DNA of 64,000 nt from Sycobia sp. Sy_11 (GCA_018907035.1 JACCIC010000003.1:1836001-1900000); one strand, 5' to 3'. Positions 35,175-49,165 are shown, counted from the stretch's first letter. The notes: generated from the letters alone by a model not told the origin. A program made the numbers and translations.

Positions 35175-36177
35175 GAATCTGTTCGGCCTACATGAGGGTA
35201 AATGAAAAAGAAGTGGCAAATACAGAGAAAAAGCGGGCATTCGTTAATTAAATCACGTTAAAAACTCAAAAGTGCGGTATCGCCCTTTTTAGATTTTGGA
35301 GATTAATGCTCAAATTTTCGAATAATGTAATTCGGTTGACATTTTTTTGATATTCTGTTTTTTATTTGTTCTTCACAGCTACGAGCATGTGGTACTAAAT
35401 ATAATTACGTACAATAATACGTTTTCACTCCAGTACTAAATCATTATTCTATTCAGCATTTATTTAGAAATACTAACATATTGGAATGTTAGCTAATTTA
35501 AAATTTATTAAATATACTGCTTCTCTCATGATTTCGTTAATTCATCCTAGTGAAACGCATTTAAGGTTTTTGCAATTCAGAGAACGACTTCGGGAGATGA
35601 TGACTTTTAAAAATATTTTGATATTTAAATGACTTTTAAAAATAGCTATATTCAGCATAGTCGAGGCTTAATTTTACACCTGTTCGAATGGACAATCGAG
35701 CGATTATTTATTAATTTAGCAGCTAAATGCGTACTAAGCATATGAGAGTTTTATTCAAAATAATTATTTAATTATTCATAGGAAAGGCTGGGGTATATAA
35801 TTACTAATTGATCATAATTCTGCTTCCGCTCGATATTTCTATATTAATTAACTATTAACTTTGCGATCTGCTGAAGGTATTAAATAGCATTTAACAATAT
35901 TATAGCACTTGGTAAGTTATTTCGTTAATTATTGCTGTTTTAATGGTTAGTTATTATAAATTTAATAAATTTAATGACAATACAGATATAGGGTTCTGAA
36001 ATGGTCAATTTCATTATATAATCAATGGAATGTATATCTCATGACAAAGTAGATTGGCAAACGAGTTGTACTATTACTAAGAACAGTATAAAGATATATT
36101 AATTTTTGATTTACTAAATATGCATTATAAAATCGTAATTTGAAACGTTTAACAAAAATGTACAATTTCAACAGCTT

Positions 36178-36181
<4 letters not shown>
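35171..36181. other. AT-rich DNA, no gene seen
   Basis: Only the small duplication at 35600-35644. Confidence 0.55.
35600..35644. repeat. 29-bp-period partial tandem duplication
   Basis: ATGACTTTTAAAAATA occurs at 35600-35615 and again at 35629-35644. Confidence 0.7.
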
Positions 36182-36234
<53 letters not shown>

Positions 36235-36240
36235 TATATA
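36182..36240. repeat. (AT)n microsatellite, one CACA interruption
   Basis: Pure AT to 36226, then CACA and a further short TA run. Confidence 0.95.
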
Positions 36241-38146
36241 GTCAATTAACCACGATAATCAATGTGGATACACCATTAAACTACACGTATGACACCATGC
36301 GTATATACTTGTACAAAATGCTTAATGAGAATGACTTCGGCTGCATTTTGAGCTAATCAAATATTCAAACACCAACTGTAATTAGAATCCCAGCTTGGGA
36401 ATTGTTCGAATCCAATATTGTCGGAATAATTGCAATAAATACGAATCGGTTATACGCGCGGGTAATTCAGAACGCTGCGAGCCCGGGGGCGGGCCGCGTT
36501 TTACCCAGACGAATTCGTTACGTGGACGGCGCGCAAACAATCACGGTACAATGTTGTAGATATATATATATATGTATATAGCATTAGCCTTCATATATAT
36601 CGTTTAATTTACTCTTTCGACCGAAATGGATTCTCTTCGTTGGAATGTGCATTAAATACACGCATGCTTTTGAAACTATAGTGTCAAATTATATTTCTAT
36701 AATATTACATATAAGGTGATGTTTACTTATTAATTAATGATGTCAAGATCTATATGTAAATATACACGCAACTACGACAATAACTATGTATCTATAATTC
36801 GAAGGCAGGACTTAATTAAGAATTTTTTTTGCTGAAAACTTCATCCTCTCTCCCTGACCCGTGCCAAATGCACAGATGCTTAGTTAAAAAAATTATCTCT
36901 CTCTCTCTCTCTCTCTCTCTCTTTAAGAAAATTATCTATTATGCAATATACCCAATGTTAAGTAAGAAACTTGGGAACAGGATATTTTTAAGTCCTAAAT
37001 ATTTGCAGGATTATTATTCGAGCTGAGCAGAAGTATCTGGATTTGGACCAAATCCATCAGCCATGTATCGGAGCCTTTTCTTGTTTGAAAATTTTTTAGC
37101 GGAAGCTCGAGTTGTGTCTTTCTTGTTTCATACGTATTTAAATAATTTCTGCATGAATTAATGATCGTTAATAGCTCTCATCTGATTATTTCCTGGTTGT
37201 TTTGAAATCAGAAAGCTTTAAGTTCCTTTAACATAAAATTAATGCGCGTGTTCAATAGTTACGCAAGTATATATTGACGGTAATTATTGACGGTCAAACT
37301 AATTATCCAGACAAGTATTAGAATATAAATATTTAATATGGAAAAACGTACGTGTATGCTTCTAACGTATTTAGAAAGTTTTCTCTCCAGATATCTTTTA
37401 GAGGAAATATTCTCCAAATTAAATGTGTGTGTGTGCGTGTGTGTGCGTGTGTCTGGGGGTGCGCGTATGCTGTAGTTAAAATGTTAATTTATTTATTTTT
37501 GATGATTGAAAAATGGAATTTCCTTTTTTCCATAGATCAACTTCCTGCATAATGATTGAGGTTTCAATTCAGATATTTAACAGTGATATCTAAAATTTGG
37601 GAATAATTTCAGTATAGGATGTTCCTAATGATTTTTGTGCTATAGTGAGAAAATACGATAACTTATGTCACGATTGAAATCTGTTGTGAATTAAAGCCAA
37701 TCGTCTTTCATTGTCCATCTAATTTTTAAGATACTAATTAATGTTTTCAAATTTTTATTGAGATTAGTAAGAGTTTTCTACTACTTACCTGTTTTGAATG
37801 AGATACCACGTCGAATACGATGAATTTATGTTCCTAGCAAAACGTTCTGTGCAATAGTTCATATTTTTTAAATGTTTTTAAATTTTATAGAATCGTGTTA
37901 AGTTTTTTCTGTAGATTACTTTAATGCTATTTTGTGCTACTTTAAATTTTCTAATCATATTGTTTAATAAAATTTACTTACTTTGATTGCGTAATGTAAT
38001 ATTATTATTAAGAAATTTAGCGATATCAGGTTTTTATAGAATTCAAATATTATAATAGCATCTTATACCATTACTGCCTGTACATGAAAAAACTACCGAA
38101 TACAGTTAATATTAAAATTACATTCAAATATTTATGCCTTCCTCAG

Positions 38147-38148
<2 letters not shown>
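36241..38148. other. AT-rich DNA, no gene seen
   Basis: A small CpG-rich patch lies at 36460-36545. There is (TC)13 at 36896-36922 and an imperfect GT run at 37424-37454. Nothing coding recognised. Confidence 0.5.
36896..36922. repeat. (TC)13 microsatellite
   Basis: 27-bp uninterrupted run. Confidence 0.95.

Positions 38149-38195
<47 letters not shown>
38149..38195. repeat. (AT)23 microsatellite
   Basis: 47-bp uninterrupted run. Confidence 0.97.
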
Positions 38196-38198
<3 letters not shown>

Positions 38199-38280
38199 AT
38201 ATATACAATCAGTAAATATAACTCCAGTTTCTATTTCTGTTCAATGTAAGCTCACAGTCAGATGAATAATATATACATAG

Positions 38281-38426
38281 CTGAGTAATTGTTAGCACTC
38301 GTCCATCCCCGTTCCGACGAGAATTATCCTCGCTAGTTGCACTGTCCTCCCTTTCCCTCATGCCCTTCACTCCATAGAAGAGCCCGCGGCCGCGGTTGCT
38401 CTGCTATTGCAAGCCACATTATAACC

Positions 38427-38466
<40 letters not shown>

Positions 38467-39130
38467 TTCTCCTCCCTGGCTCACATCCGGACGACGAAGA
38501 CTTCGCCGTCCTTCGAGACACACGACCCTCTCGTCTGGGCTAATGCACCGGTTAAGTGGATGCTCCCTCCCTACATCCACTCTGTTTCTCTGATGTATCG
38601 ATCTGGAAATCCGAAGCGCCTCGTCGCGTCGGGCTTGAGTGTATATATATATATATATCAAGGAGGAATGCAGAGGCGCTGTAGTATATACTGCTGCGGA
38701 GTGCCGCGGGTCTTCAGGAAAGCACCGCGCGCAAGGTGAATGGCTGAGATGAGGAGTGTGTGACGGCGGTGGGGACGAGGGAGGGGGTGTTTTTAAGTAG
38801 TAGACAGATAAACAGACAGTCGGGACGTCGAGAAAGGTCGCTCTACCGAGTGATCGACTGATTGATAGATCGATTGATAGTCGGGGTCGGGCTCTGCCTC
38901 TGAATTAAGCAATTTCGACGAGACCCGCGTGGCGTGGAAGCGCGCGAAACGAAGAATACTCGCCGGGGGAGGGCGGCGAGCAGAGAGTGGATCGCGTGTG
39001 CTCGATGTTTCCCCGTTGGCCACTATATATATATATATATATAAATATTCGCGATCCAGGCGCGTGCCCACGAAGGAGGAGCAAGTAGCGGGCAATGGAG
39101 AGCTTTTGTACTTTTGCGCTGTAAGGCGAA
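38281..39130. other. CpG-rich island
   Basis: Contains (AG)17 and two short TA runs (38641-38659 and 39024-39043). A GATCGATTGATAG-type stretch lies at 38850-38880. No exon recognised. Confidence 0.55.
38429..38463. repeat. (AG)17 microsatellite
   Basis: 35-bp uninterrupted run within a CpG-rich island. Confidence 0.96.
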
Positions 39131-40369
39131 AGTGATGGATTTTTTTTTTACAGTACATGATTCACTGCAGGAAAAAATATATATATACACATAGTTAGGC
39201 TTTTCTGTAGTATATAAAACAATAATAATGTATCTGCTTCTATTTGGGTTGCAGTAAAGTTTAGGGCTAGATCTTCTGAGAGTAATCAAAAAAGTGTGTG
39301 TCGTATAATGCATCAAAATCTGGATATGAATCCAAATACTCATTAGATTCTTTGAATTCCACAACTCACATCGTTGATTGGCTTCAATTCTAATTTATGA
39401 AACTATAGATATAAGGATTATAATAATAAATCGTTTACTCATAGAGTCCTGCGCAACATTCATTTAAATAAAAGAAATATAATGCTTTTAAGTACTAAAT
39501 GAATAATGATTTTATAAAACGAGAATTTAATTAACGATAAATTAGATTAATGGCAGAATCTATTCGAATGTGATATATAATGTCAAATGCATAAGCTAAA
39601 ACAACAGATAAACTTGTACTGCATCGTTATTTCATTCCAAAAATTAAGACTGAACTATAGCATCAAATGATCCGATTCCATAAATGTAAGAGCTCGCACT
39701 GAGTATTACAAGGTCGAAATGCAAGAGGAAGAGTCCGATAAACAGGTTGTCTATAAAAGTGAAGATTTCATTTACAATTTAAAAGAGACGTAGGCAATGG
39801 GCATGTTCGACCGGTTCATGGTTCATCCAAGATTTACATTATCTAAAAGAATACAATAGAATCTTTGTAGAATACGAAAACTTACGTTATCATCGTTAAA
39901 GTTACCGTCATTTACGAACTAACCCACTTAAAATCGTAGAAAAATTTTTGATGCGTACAAATAACGCAACTTCCAATAAAACCTATAATGCAGTTGGCGA
40001 CTTTTAAGCGGGAGTAAAAGCCGATTGAACTTCTAGCTATTGTACTGACATCAATTTTAATATGATCATATATTTCACGAGTATTATCGTTCTTCGTTTT
40101 CTTTTGCGTGTCGAACTATATAATATTCTATATATAAATAGTTCTATTCTACGTGTGTGAAAATTCTTTCCTTTGTATAAAAAAAATTTCGCCGCTTCCG
40201 TTTCCCAATATAGTTCGACCAATTACCGAACGGGCTAAAGGATTATAACGTGCGTCGCGCAGAAACTGCAATCAAAATTGAAATTCATATAGCTATATGA
40301 ATTGCGTATTTATTTGTTCCAAAATACGTTTAATTATTTTTTCATGGATGTACTTATATTTAGTGCTAG

Positions 40370-40370
<1 letters not shown>
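39131..40370. other. AT-rich DNA, no gene seen
   Basis: Only the 22-bp palindrome at 40282-40303. Confidence 0.5.
40282..40303. repeat. Perfect 22-bp palindrome
   Basis: The half-site AATTCATATAG is followed directly by its reverse complement with no spacer. It lies in otherwise ordinary AT-rich DNA. Confidence 0.85.

Positions 40371-40415
<45 letters not shown>
40371..40415. repeat. (TA)22 microsatellite
   Basis: 45-bp uninterrupted run. Confidence 0.97.
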
Positions 40416-40422
<7 letters not shown>

Positions 40423-42129
40423 ATAAATATAGTAATGCCTGAAAGCTATTGATCGGTTGCATGTCTCAAATGCCTGGTTAATATGCAATGTATTAGGAAT
40501 TTTTTTTATAAAAATCAAACACCTTGTGGAGATACAGAAACTGGAGAAAAAAAACAAGCGATTATGCGAATGAAGGATGGCCGATCAAAAAAGGAAGTCA
40601 GCAAACAATCTTTATTTGCACGTGCTATAATAGAGAGATTGAATCGGACTTATTTTCAGTAACGCGTCTCTATTGAATCTAATTATTTCCATATTAGTAT
40701 TCAGAAGGATGCAATTTTTTAAGCGGAATCTCTTTCAAATCTATAATTATTTTAACCTTTACGCTACTTGATCACGCGTATAAATTTTGTATTTTTCTTT
40801 ATTTAAATCTGTCTTGCATTGTAGACATAGGCATTTTGTCTAATTAAATCCTCCACTTGCGGCAATTTGTTGGAAAAAGAGAATAGCCTTTCGAAGAAAA
40901 TAGATTTTAGCAAGTCTATGCATGTAATTGTGTAGTTTATAAATGATTTTCATTTATATTTCAAACACATTTACACGTATTCGCGTAAGTAGACAATTAG
41001 CCGATTATGCGTGTAAAAATGTATAATCAATCGAACATCAATCAATTATAATTTGAAAACTATACGTATTACAGACATTGATGTCCATTAGAATTTTTTC
41101 TCATGAAATATTATTTTTTCAATTGAATCCGGTATGAAATTTTGAAGACATTATGAAAATAAATTTTCCGACTACGAACTACGTCTAATGAGTTCTATAA
41201 TTGCAAGTGAGAAAGTATGATCTACCATCGCGACAGGACAGCTTTAGAGGTCTTAAAGTTCGCCATTACACATTTGGAAAAAAGAATTATCTTATTCGAT
41301 CAGAAAATCACAAGTGACGGTCACCTGTATTTGAATTCCTTTTCTTGTTAGATCACCTGTTAAATTAACCTTAGATCAGACAAAGATTGGAAAACAAATT
41401 GCTCCGATTAAAAATCCAACCATGCATACACGTATGCGCAACTGTTTTCCCTCAGTTTTAAGTATTCATCCAGACTCATTTCAGTATATGAATCTATCTT
41501 TAAAAAGATCCCATAGAAAATATATCGGTCGTTCTATTATCGGCGCGCCCGCCTTGTACATAACGGATATTACGGATGTTCGAGGTATTGTTATTAAGTT
41601 GAAAGCACGTATAGTTGAAAAGAATTTCAGGAATTTCTTTGATTTACAGTCGGCGCTTAAAAATAAAAACGTATACGGATTATTGTTTTTCCAATAGTTT
41701 TACATGCGTATAAAGCCGCGCTCTGCCGTTATGAATTTTTATTGCCAAAACATTGACAATCTCGCGGCGGCGTAAAGACAAAAACCAAATATGTTGCTCC
41801 CTTTCGAACCGTAAATTTATCAAAACTGTCGTAATCTATGGGTTTACATCTTATCTTTCCGCCTGTACATTCTATTCTAAGGAAACTTTCGCCATTCCCT
41901 CGAACGATAAAATATTTACATTAAGTTGTGCGCGTTACTCCTTTTATCGAGGAATTTAACGATGTATCTTTATAAAATTCCCGTGAAACAAAAAAAAAAA
42001 AAAATAATTATTACAGCATGATATACAGTATCCTTTTCCTCCAATTAATTTTTTTTCTCAATAATACTTATATTTACTACTGGATAGCATACAAAGAGAG
42101 TGCAGAATTAGATCCGACTAACAATATAA

Positions 42130-42130
<1 letters not shown>
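40416..42130. other. AT-rich DNA, no gene supported
   Basis: A 91-codon plus-strand frame at 41422-41697 is unrecognised. A poly-A run of about 15 at 41990-42004 could be an old retroposed tail, but no element is visible upstream. Confidence 0.45.

Positions 42131-42170
<40 letters not shown>
42131..42170. repeat. (TA)20 microsatellite
   Basis: 40-bp uninterrupted run. Confidence 0.97.
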
Positions 42171-42173
<3 letters not shown>

Positions 42174-43480
42174 TAAAAAGTCACGATAAAACGAAAAGAA
42201 GTAAAACCAATTTAATAAAAATTCTCATTCCAATCGGCGTAATTTTTATCGACACTCAATACGCGCTCAGAACATGTTTATGTTTATTACCGGCTACAAT
42301 TCAATTATCGCTTGCACCAATATCTCTTTATTATTATTATATTATATTATTATTATTATATCTGTTTAATCTGTTTAATCTATTAATTTAATTTATCCGC
42401 GATTATTTGATGTGCGTATTTAAAATATCCCTGCTAGTTTGACGTTAAAAGGTTTAAAAAAATGGAAATAAGAAAAAAAAGAAAAAAAGAATTAAATCAT
42501 CGAATGTTTCTCGCGGTCAACTCGAACTCCTTCAAAGAGAAGTTGCAATGGCATTACGTACTCGTTCAGTAAACATTGACGAAAGGAAATTATATCGTAC
42601 GATGAGAAACTGTAACTGTATATATATATATATATACACATACGAGCCATGAGCATCGGCACCCCTACTTGAGCGATGTTCACTTTACAGTTAATATATG
42701 TATGTAAAGTGTACTCTTGTTCCCAGCTCTTTACTAGATTCAACTGTACATTATATGCAATTCTAACGATCGGTATTATAACTTTACGATTTTGCTGTTG
42801 GTTACTATATAGTTATCTCTCTTTCTCTCTCCCTCTCTCTCTCTTTCTACGTTTCTTGATGAACGAGAAATTTCTTGATGAGCGGATGTCGATTGCGAGT
42901 TAAAAAAAAATCGTCGTTTATATTTGAGCACGAGATGGAGGATGACCGAGAGCGGAAAAAATACATCAGCAAATGGGCTCTCTTTCTCTCATTCACTATC
43001 CAGTACTTTATTGGTTTTTATATAAGACGATGATAACGGTATATGATTCTTAATGAGCGACGTAATATTTTTTAAACGTTCTAATGACTGATTACAAAGC
43101 TGTTATTAAATTTTACGGCGGCTATGCAAATCTTTCGTAATTATTTCGATTATATAACTTATATAGTCTCTAAAAAGCTCGGCAATAAAAATTGATATTC
43201 GCAACATCGCCGTGTATGAATTTTTTTTCTCCAATAAACTACTATCCAGTAAAGAGTAGAAATTAATTCTTTAAAGAGTGTATTCGACCATATACTTCCT
43301 ATATCTACTTGCCACATATACAGTCAATGTAGCAGATTAAATATAAGAATGAAATATAAGAATTGCAAGTATAAAGTAAAATATTACGCAAACTATTTAA
43401 ACGTATAATTATGCGAGTCGTAAAAATGTAAAGATTAATTATACCATACACCGAAAGATTCGAAAAATTAAATCTCCGCG
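42171..43480. other. AT-rich DNA, no gene seen
   Basis: Short TA run at 42618-42636 and a CT-rich tract at 42814-42848. Nothing else recognised. Confidence 0.5.
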
Positions 43481-43730
43481 GGACTTGCTATCATCTGCAA
43501 TACAAACGGTAACTCGATATTTCTGAGAGAAATATAAACTGCTTGTGCCCCCTCCGCGTGCCCGCGTTAGTATATACCGCTGGTATCGAGCGATGCTTAC
43601 GGCGGATATAAGTTTCAGAACGAATATCGGCCACAAAAGGGAGGGCCGGAGCCCAGAGGACGGAAGAGAAAGACGGAAAAAGAATGATGTATGGTGAAAG
43701 ATACCCCGGCAGAGGGAGCTGGAGAGAAAC

Positions 43731-43768
<38 letters not shown>

Positions 43769-43895
43769 GGTGAGAGAGGGAGGAGGAATGGGGGGCAAAA
43801 ATAAACAGACAGAAGCAGGAAAAGAAGATGGATTGGCAAATTGATGGGAGTGCGCTGGGCGCTATACGCAGATGTATATAGGTGTATACAAATGT

Positions 43896-43980
<85 letters not shown>

Positions 43981-44110
43981 GGACAGCCGCGGGGGCATTA
44001 GCAGAGAGAAGGAAAGATCGGTGACGAATTGGCCCGATGGGCATGGACGGCGCGAGAATGAGAAAAAGGGGGAAAGAAGCGATCTCGCTTATTAGCCGTT
44101 ATACAGCCGT
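43481..44110. other. CpG-rich island with GA and TA arrays
   Basis: G/A-rich on the plus strand at 43640-43830, including (GA)n at 43737-43763, followed by a 78-bp TA array. The Ser/Leu-rich minus-strand frames are GA-array artefacts. Confidence 0.55.
43901..43978. repeat. (TA)39 microsatellite
   Basis: 78-bp uninterrupted run, the longest TA array in the window. Confidence 0.97.
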
Positions 44111-46080
44111 GTGTAGGTTGTGGAGGGGTAAAATGTATCAGCCCCTGCTCGAAGCGCATTTTTTTGTTTCCTTCTGACATTGAATTTTGACAGGTCGGAT
44201 TTCGCGCCTATACATGTAATTTATTAGCAGACGTGACGTATATATATATATATATAGAGGGAGAAAGAGAGAGGGAGAGAGAGATTTATCTACTGTGCTC
44301 CTTGCTTCGGTATATAGAATGGATTAGTCGGGACAAATATTGACGAATTACTTGATGTAGTTTTTTTAAATTCAAGCGACTCCTAAATTGTCGTTTTCTT
44401 TTTTTTTTTTGTTCTTCGTCAAATTTTCGGGCTTGATGGGGTCGTTGGTACCGAGTGATGATTAGACAGCATCTAAGGGATACTAACAACATTCACTATG
44501 CGACATAACCATTGTACTTATACTGTTTTATGATATACATTCTTTCAGCATTGATATTATTACAAGGACAGAGTGATACTTTTGGTTCTCACTTATCTGT
44601 AATACAGCGAATCTTCTCTAATATACCCAAATAGAACATCTATTCAGCCAGTCTTTTCCATGCTCCTCTGGATCAATGATACAATTGACAATGATAATTT
44701 TGAACAAGTACGTGCTTCAAGAAAGAATTTCAATTTCCATAAATGTTTTTTTTTTTTATTAAGCTCTTTAGATTTGATTTGAGATCAATTTCAGTTTTCC
44801 TCAAATGTGATTATCACTTAATACAATATTCTGTGCGACTACACCAATTTTATTTCTCATCTGAAGAACATAGAAGCTATTTAGAAACGTAATGTTTATT
44901 TAATACCTTGCGTCATTTATGAATTGTTCAAATCGAAAATTTATTATGTATTATATACATTTGCAACATTTTTAAAGGAATTATACTTAATTTTTCTTAT
45001 TTATTTAAGGCTTAAATAGAATTTTATGAATTCTTTGTGTTATTTTGTGTCCTGTGTTCATGGTATGCTTATAATTTTTTTACAATCAAAAAAATTGTAG
45101 CTGTCATTATTTTGAAATTTTTTCTAAAAACTTATAAATATAAAAAATTATTATTCTTTGTTATTACATAATGGACCATACACTCTACTATCAGCAATAA
45201 ATATTAAAATTGTTCCTCTAATTATGAGACTTTATTTATATTATCTTTATGGAATATTTAATAGATACGCGAACCTTTGTTTTAAAAAATCACAAATAAT
45301 ATATAAATTCAATGAATATTACTTTCAACATTATTTTTATGTTCTTTAATTAAGAAATTTTAGTGACACATAGTCCTGTATGAGGTGATATTTAAATTTC
45401 AGTTATGCAGTTCAGCATGCATTAGGTTAAAATGTTAACCGTCAATCTCTTTCTTATTGAGAGGCATTGAAAAGCATAGTTTCACAGATACACTATTTAG
45501 TTCTATTAGAAAAGATTCTGTGACTGACAGGCCAATTGGGGTTCTCAAAAAAATTTCTCCTTTTTGGCACGTTTATAATTGAACGTTTATAATAGCACGT
45601 TTGTTTCATAGAAAGCTAATTTGATACATATTTTTTGTATTTCATATCATGAATTTTAGTTTTTTTTTTCGAATTGGATAAGAATGGAATGTTTAACAGG
45701 GAGTTATGGTATCTAGCTCATAGGTAGATTCAATGTTCTAATATCATGAGGTGGTTAAAAATATTTTTTTTCATTTGCTCTCCTAAATCTTATAAAGATA
45801 TTCGATTTATGGCCAACTTTCTTAAGTTTTCGATAATTGTCTCTTTAATTATAAGAAACTAAAGAAAAGCTAACAATTGAAAAAACCGTAAAATTCTCAA
45901 AAACGCATGTTACGACGAATAAATTGAAATAATAATTTTCTGCATTTTCATTCGATAATTCGTTCATATAAATAATAACCCGCCTGAATTTCTCACGTTT
46001 CAGATAATTTTCAAATTCTGCGTATGGCATCTTAACGAACCTAGGTAATGACCACATAATATATCATACAGAGGGACGTT
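44111..46080. other. AT-rich DNA, no gene seen
   Basis: Begins with a compound TA/GA-rich tract at 44238-44284. The rest is unremarkable. Confidence 0.5.
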
Positions 46081-46584
46081 TTTTTCTTCATTGCGCGCGA
46101 GAACATTATCAAAGGGAAATATCCGACCTTTACCATTTACATTTTCCTCTTTAAAACGTGTCTATTATAATAATATTTCTCTCTGCCAAAGTACCTCGAG
46201 GAGTAGGGGGAAGGGGGGAGCGCGGCTTCATACGCGGCCGAAATTATCAACTGTGAGGTTCACCGAAGCTCCTCAAATGGCCTTTGACATGAGTGCATTA
46301 TTCAAATGAAGCGAGCGCGCCGTTTAAAAAAAAAATTACTCTGCCACTGGGCTGTAACGTGATCAAAAATAAAAAAAAAAAAAAACAAAAAAAGTGGAAA
46401 AAAATCCGGACGAAAAGAGTCTCTGGAAAATTAGGCTTTTCCGCCGCTACGCATGTACGCATCCCTCTACTGCCACTCATCTCCGTTGGCCGCGCGAGTT
46501 CAAAGTCCTCCGCACGTACCCCATGTTACTAGGTATAGCCTCAACACGCCGCAGTTGCCACGTGTAATGATTCAGGGAGGGAGG

Positions 46585-46633
<49 letters not shown>

Positions 46634-47340
46634 GTGACGAGCGGCAGATCAGAGGCCGACAGCTTATGTTATATTGAATCGTAGATGTGCCTCAAAATTC
46701 GCGCGGGCAATGCAATACCCATGTAGAATATACGTTATACGCACGCACGAATATCTACGAATGCATACACAGACGCTCGTATGCACGCACATACATTGTC
46801 CGTATCTCTGAACGCCGGGATTATTATTATAACGTCTACCAAATTTTGCGCGAGGCAGTGCGTTTCGTGAACTGCCGGCCCCTCGCTCCCGCCGATAATC
46901 CCACATTATCGAGATTATATCGCTGATTTATCAGGACGGCTAGTCCTCGGTAATTGTATCGAGCGCACCTCTCCACGGCACGAGTTCGCGTCAGTCGTAA
47001 TTTATTACGTCTGTGCTAATGCGCGCAGGTCTGATTTGTTACACTCGCGGGAGAATGCACACACGCGCACATGAACGAGCATCGTAAGCGCACAGTCCTG
47101 ATCCATGAGCGAGAAATAATGATATCGCGACGGTTTCGTTTGATTTAGATTGTTGTTCAGCTGACTTATCGCGGGAACTATAATACGACCTTTCGACGAT
47201 GCGTTGTTGAAGCAACAATGTAAGCCGCTGATTGCGCGCGTACGCAGTTGTCGCGTTATTATAGACACGCGCCCGCGTAGTAAAAGCGATCCGCCCGAGC
47301 GCTGGTCAAGCTGCTGAATGCAAATCAGCCATAAAAATAG
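46081..47340. other. CpG-rich island, partly non-repetitive
   Basis: Poly-A-rich at 46325-46410 and (GA)21 at 46591-46632. Then about 650 bp of CpG-dense, non-repetitive DNA (46690-47340) with no supported exon. This last part looks most like a regulatory element or an unrecognised non-coding gene. Confidence 0.5.
46591..46632. repeat. (GA)21 microsatellite
   Basis: 42-bp uninterrupted run. Confidence 0.97.
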
Positions 47341-48539
47341 AAGGTTCCGCGAGTCGACAATAGCTAAAATGAACAATTTAGGTTATTGAAAATTCCTTGA
47401 ATGATAAGGTGAAAAATTTGCAGTACTATTCACTAGCTATCCCATGTTTACCTTGGATTCGAGGTTGATCAGAGAAATTATCAGAAGGTTAAGATCATTT
47501 TTATTAGGATTTTTATTGTATATGAAAATCTAGAGAAAGTCCGGAATTTCAAATTGAATGAAGTTCTTGAAATATCATTTTCTGATAAATTAAGTAAACT
47601 TTTCATTTAAAATTAAGCCAGTACTACAAAATCCAAACTACTGAGCTTAAGTTTACTAAATCATCTTAACTGTCCATTATTTCTCTTGTTAGTTGAAGAA
47701 ACAGGTATTTGTCATGAGATGCGAGCAAAATACTGAAAATATGAGGCTTCTGAAACAATTCTATTGTAATCAATATTTAACTTCTTTTACTTTTCAGCTA
47801 TCTGCACAGGAGAAACTAGAGATGTTAAAGTTTATGCAGAAATCACAAATTGTATATTATGTATTTAATTTCTAATTAAAAATTGAGATTTACATAGAAA
47901 AATGGTTTTGATCTTGAAGTGAGCACTTTACTTAAGTGGATAGATGGTGTGGAATTCTACAATTCTGTTATTCATCTCTGCGAGCATTGTTCTTCCTGTC
48001 ATCAAAATGAAAACACTGCAGATTTTTGTAACCTAATTTAAAATAAATTAATTTTTCAAGGAATCGGCCAGCGACACCCTGTAATGATACGGTAGAGTTG
48101 AATTCAAAATATATGCCTTATTCAGACCACTTTTTTCTGGGCTTAATTTAGACCGCTCGCATGGATGTTTAAGCGACTCTTTGAACAGTTTAATTTGACG
48201 CATAAATATGTGGGTAGCGACATTCGCGTAAAATTCCTATTATATAAATTTAACACATGGATAGAATGTTGCATTGGAAAAAATTAACGCTCTCTATACA
48301 TGAACGTGGTTTTCTGTCAGTTTTGCAAGAATAATAAGAAAATCAAGCAAAATCGTAAAGCGAATAAATTTCTATAAAAAATAGATAAAAAATTAAAATA
48401 AATAGGAATAGTAAATTAGGGAGAAATATTTTATTTTCGCCGTGCGTGAAAGAATCAATTTTACTGTTTCTATCGGGGAATTCTTCGAATATCTGCATTC
48501 CAACTTTGTTGTACAATTTTATTTCTATCTATATATAAG

Positions 48540-48543
<4 letters not shown>
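47341..48543. other. AT-rich DNA, no gene seen
   Basis: Nothing recognised. Confidence 0.5.
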
Positions 48544-48585
<42 letters not shown>

Positions 48586-48640
48586 CGCGCGCACACACAC
48601 AGACACACACACACAGACAGACACACACAGACAGACACAT
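48544..48640. repeat. Compound (TA)18(GC)6(AC)n(AGAC)n microsatellite
   Basis: TA run 48544-48580, GC run 48581-48592, then AC and CAGA units to 48640. About 60 bp of unbroken alternating purine-pyrimidine sequence. Confidence 0.95.
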
Positions 48641-49165
48641 ACTGCAGAGATAAATTGAGAGTAATAAATAATTTAATAATATTTAAGTTTTTAAAATCGG
48701 TCAAATTTAACGAAAGTAAAACATTTAGACATCTTCATCTGTTTCAGAATGTGCATAATGCTGGAACAAAAAAAAATTCCTTGCGTACAACTGATTTGTT
48801 TAACTATTATCCGAAGTTTCTTCTAAGCTGGAGCAGTAGTTCCGTAAAGCCATATTACAGTTTTCGCGCCGACTTTGCGTGAATCACAGTTTAACGACAT
48901 AGATCTGTTTAAAGTCAGGCGTAAAATTATCATAATTCATATAACCACCGTTATAGTCTAAACCAATACACAGGAAGGATCCACACTTGTGTGCACATGT
49001 GCACGCACCCACCTTCACACAGGCAAGCCAACACCCACACACATCCACACACCCACACACATAAATTAAAACGGTGAGAGATTTCATTATTAATAATATT
49101 CAGTCGCTGAACCGAGAGCAGTATAATACTATATATCTCTTACTCCACGTACAAGGTCTTCCTTC
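48641..49165. other. AT-rich DNA then CA-rich patch, no gene seen
   Basis: An imperfect CACACC-type stretch lies at 48985-49065. Confidence 0.5.

Noticed and set aside
36395..36410. GTTCGAATCC, resembling a tRNA B box
   Set aside because: No A box at the right distance and no cloverleaf can be drawn around it.
41990..42004. Poly-A run as a retroposon tail
   Set aside because: No SINE, LINE or processed-gene sequence is recognisable upstream and there is no target duplication.
47005..47376. 123-codon minus-strand open frame
   Set aside because: Not recognised; no splice-site support. Kept only as part of a possible regulatory island.
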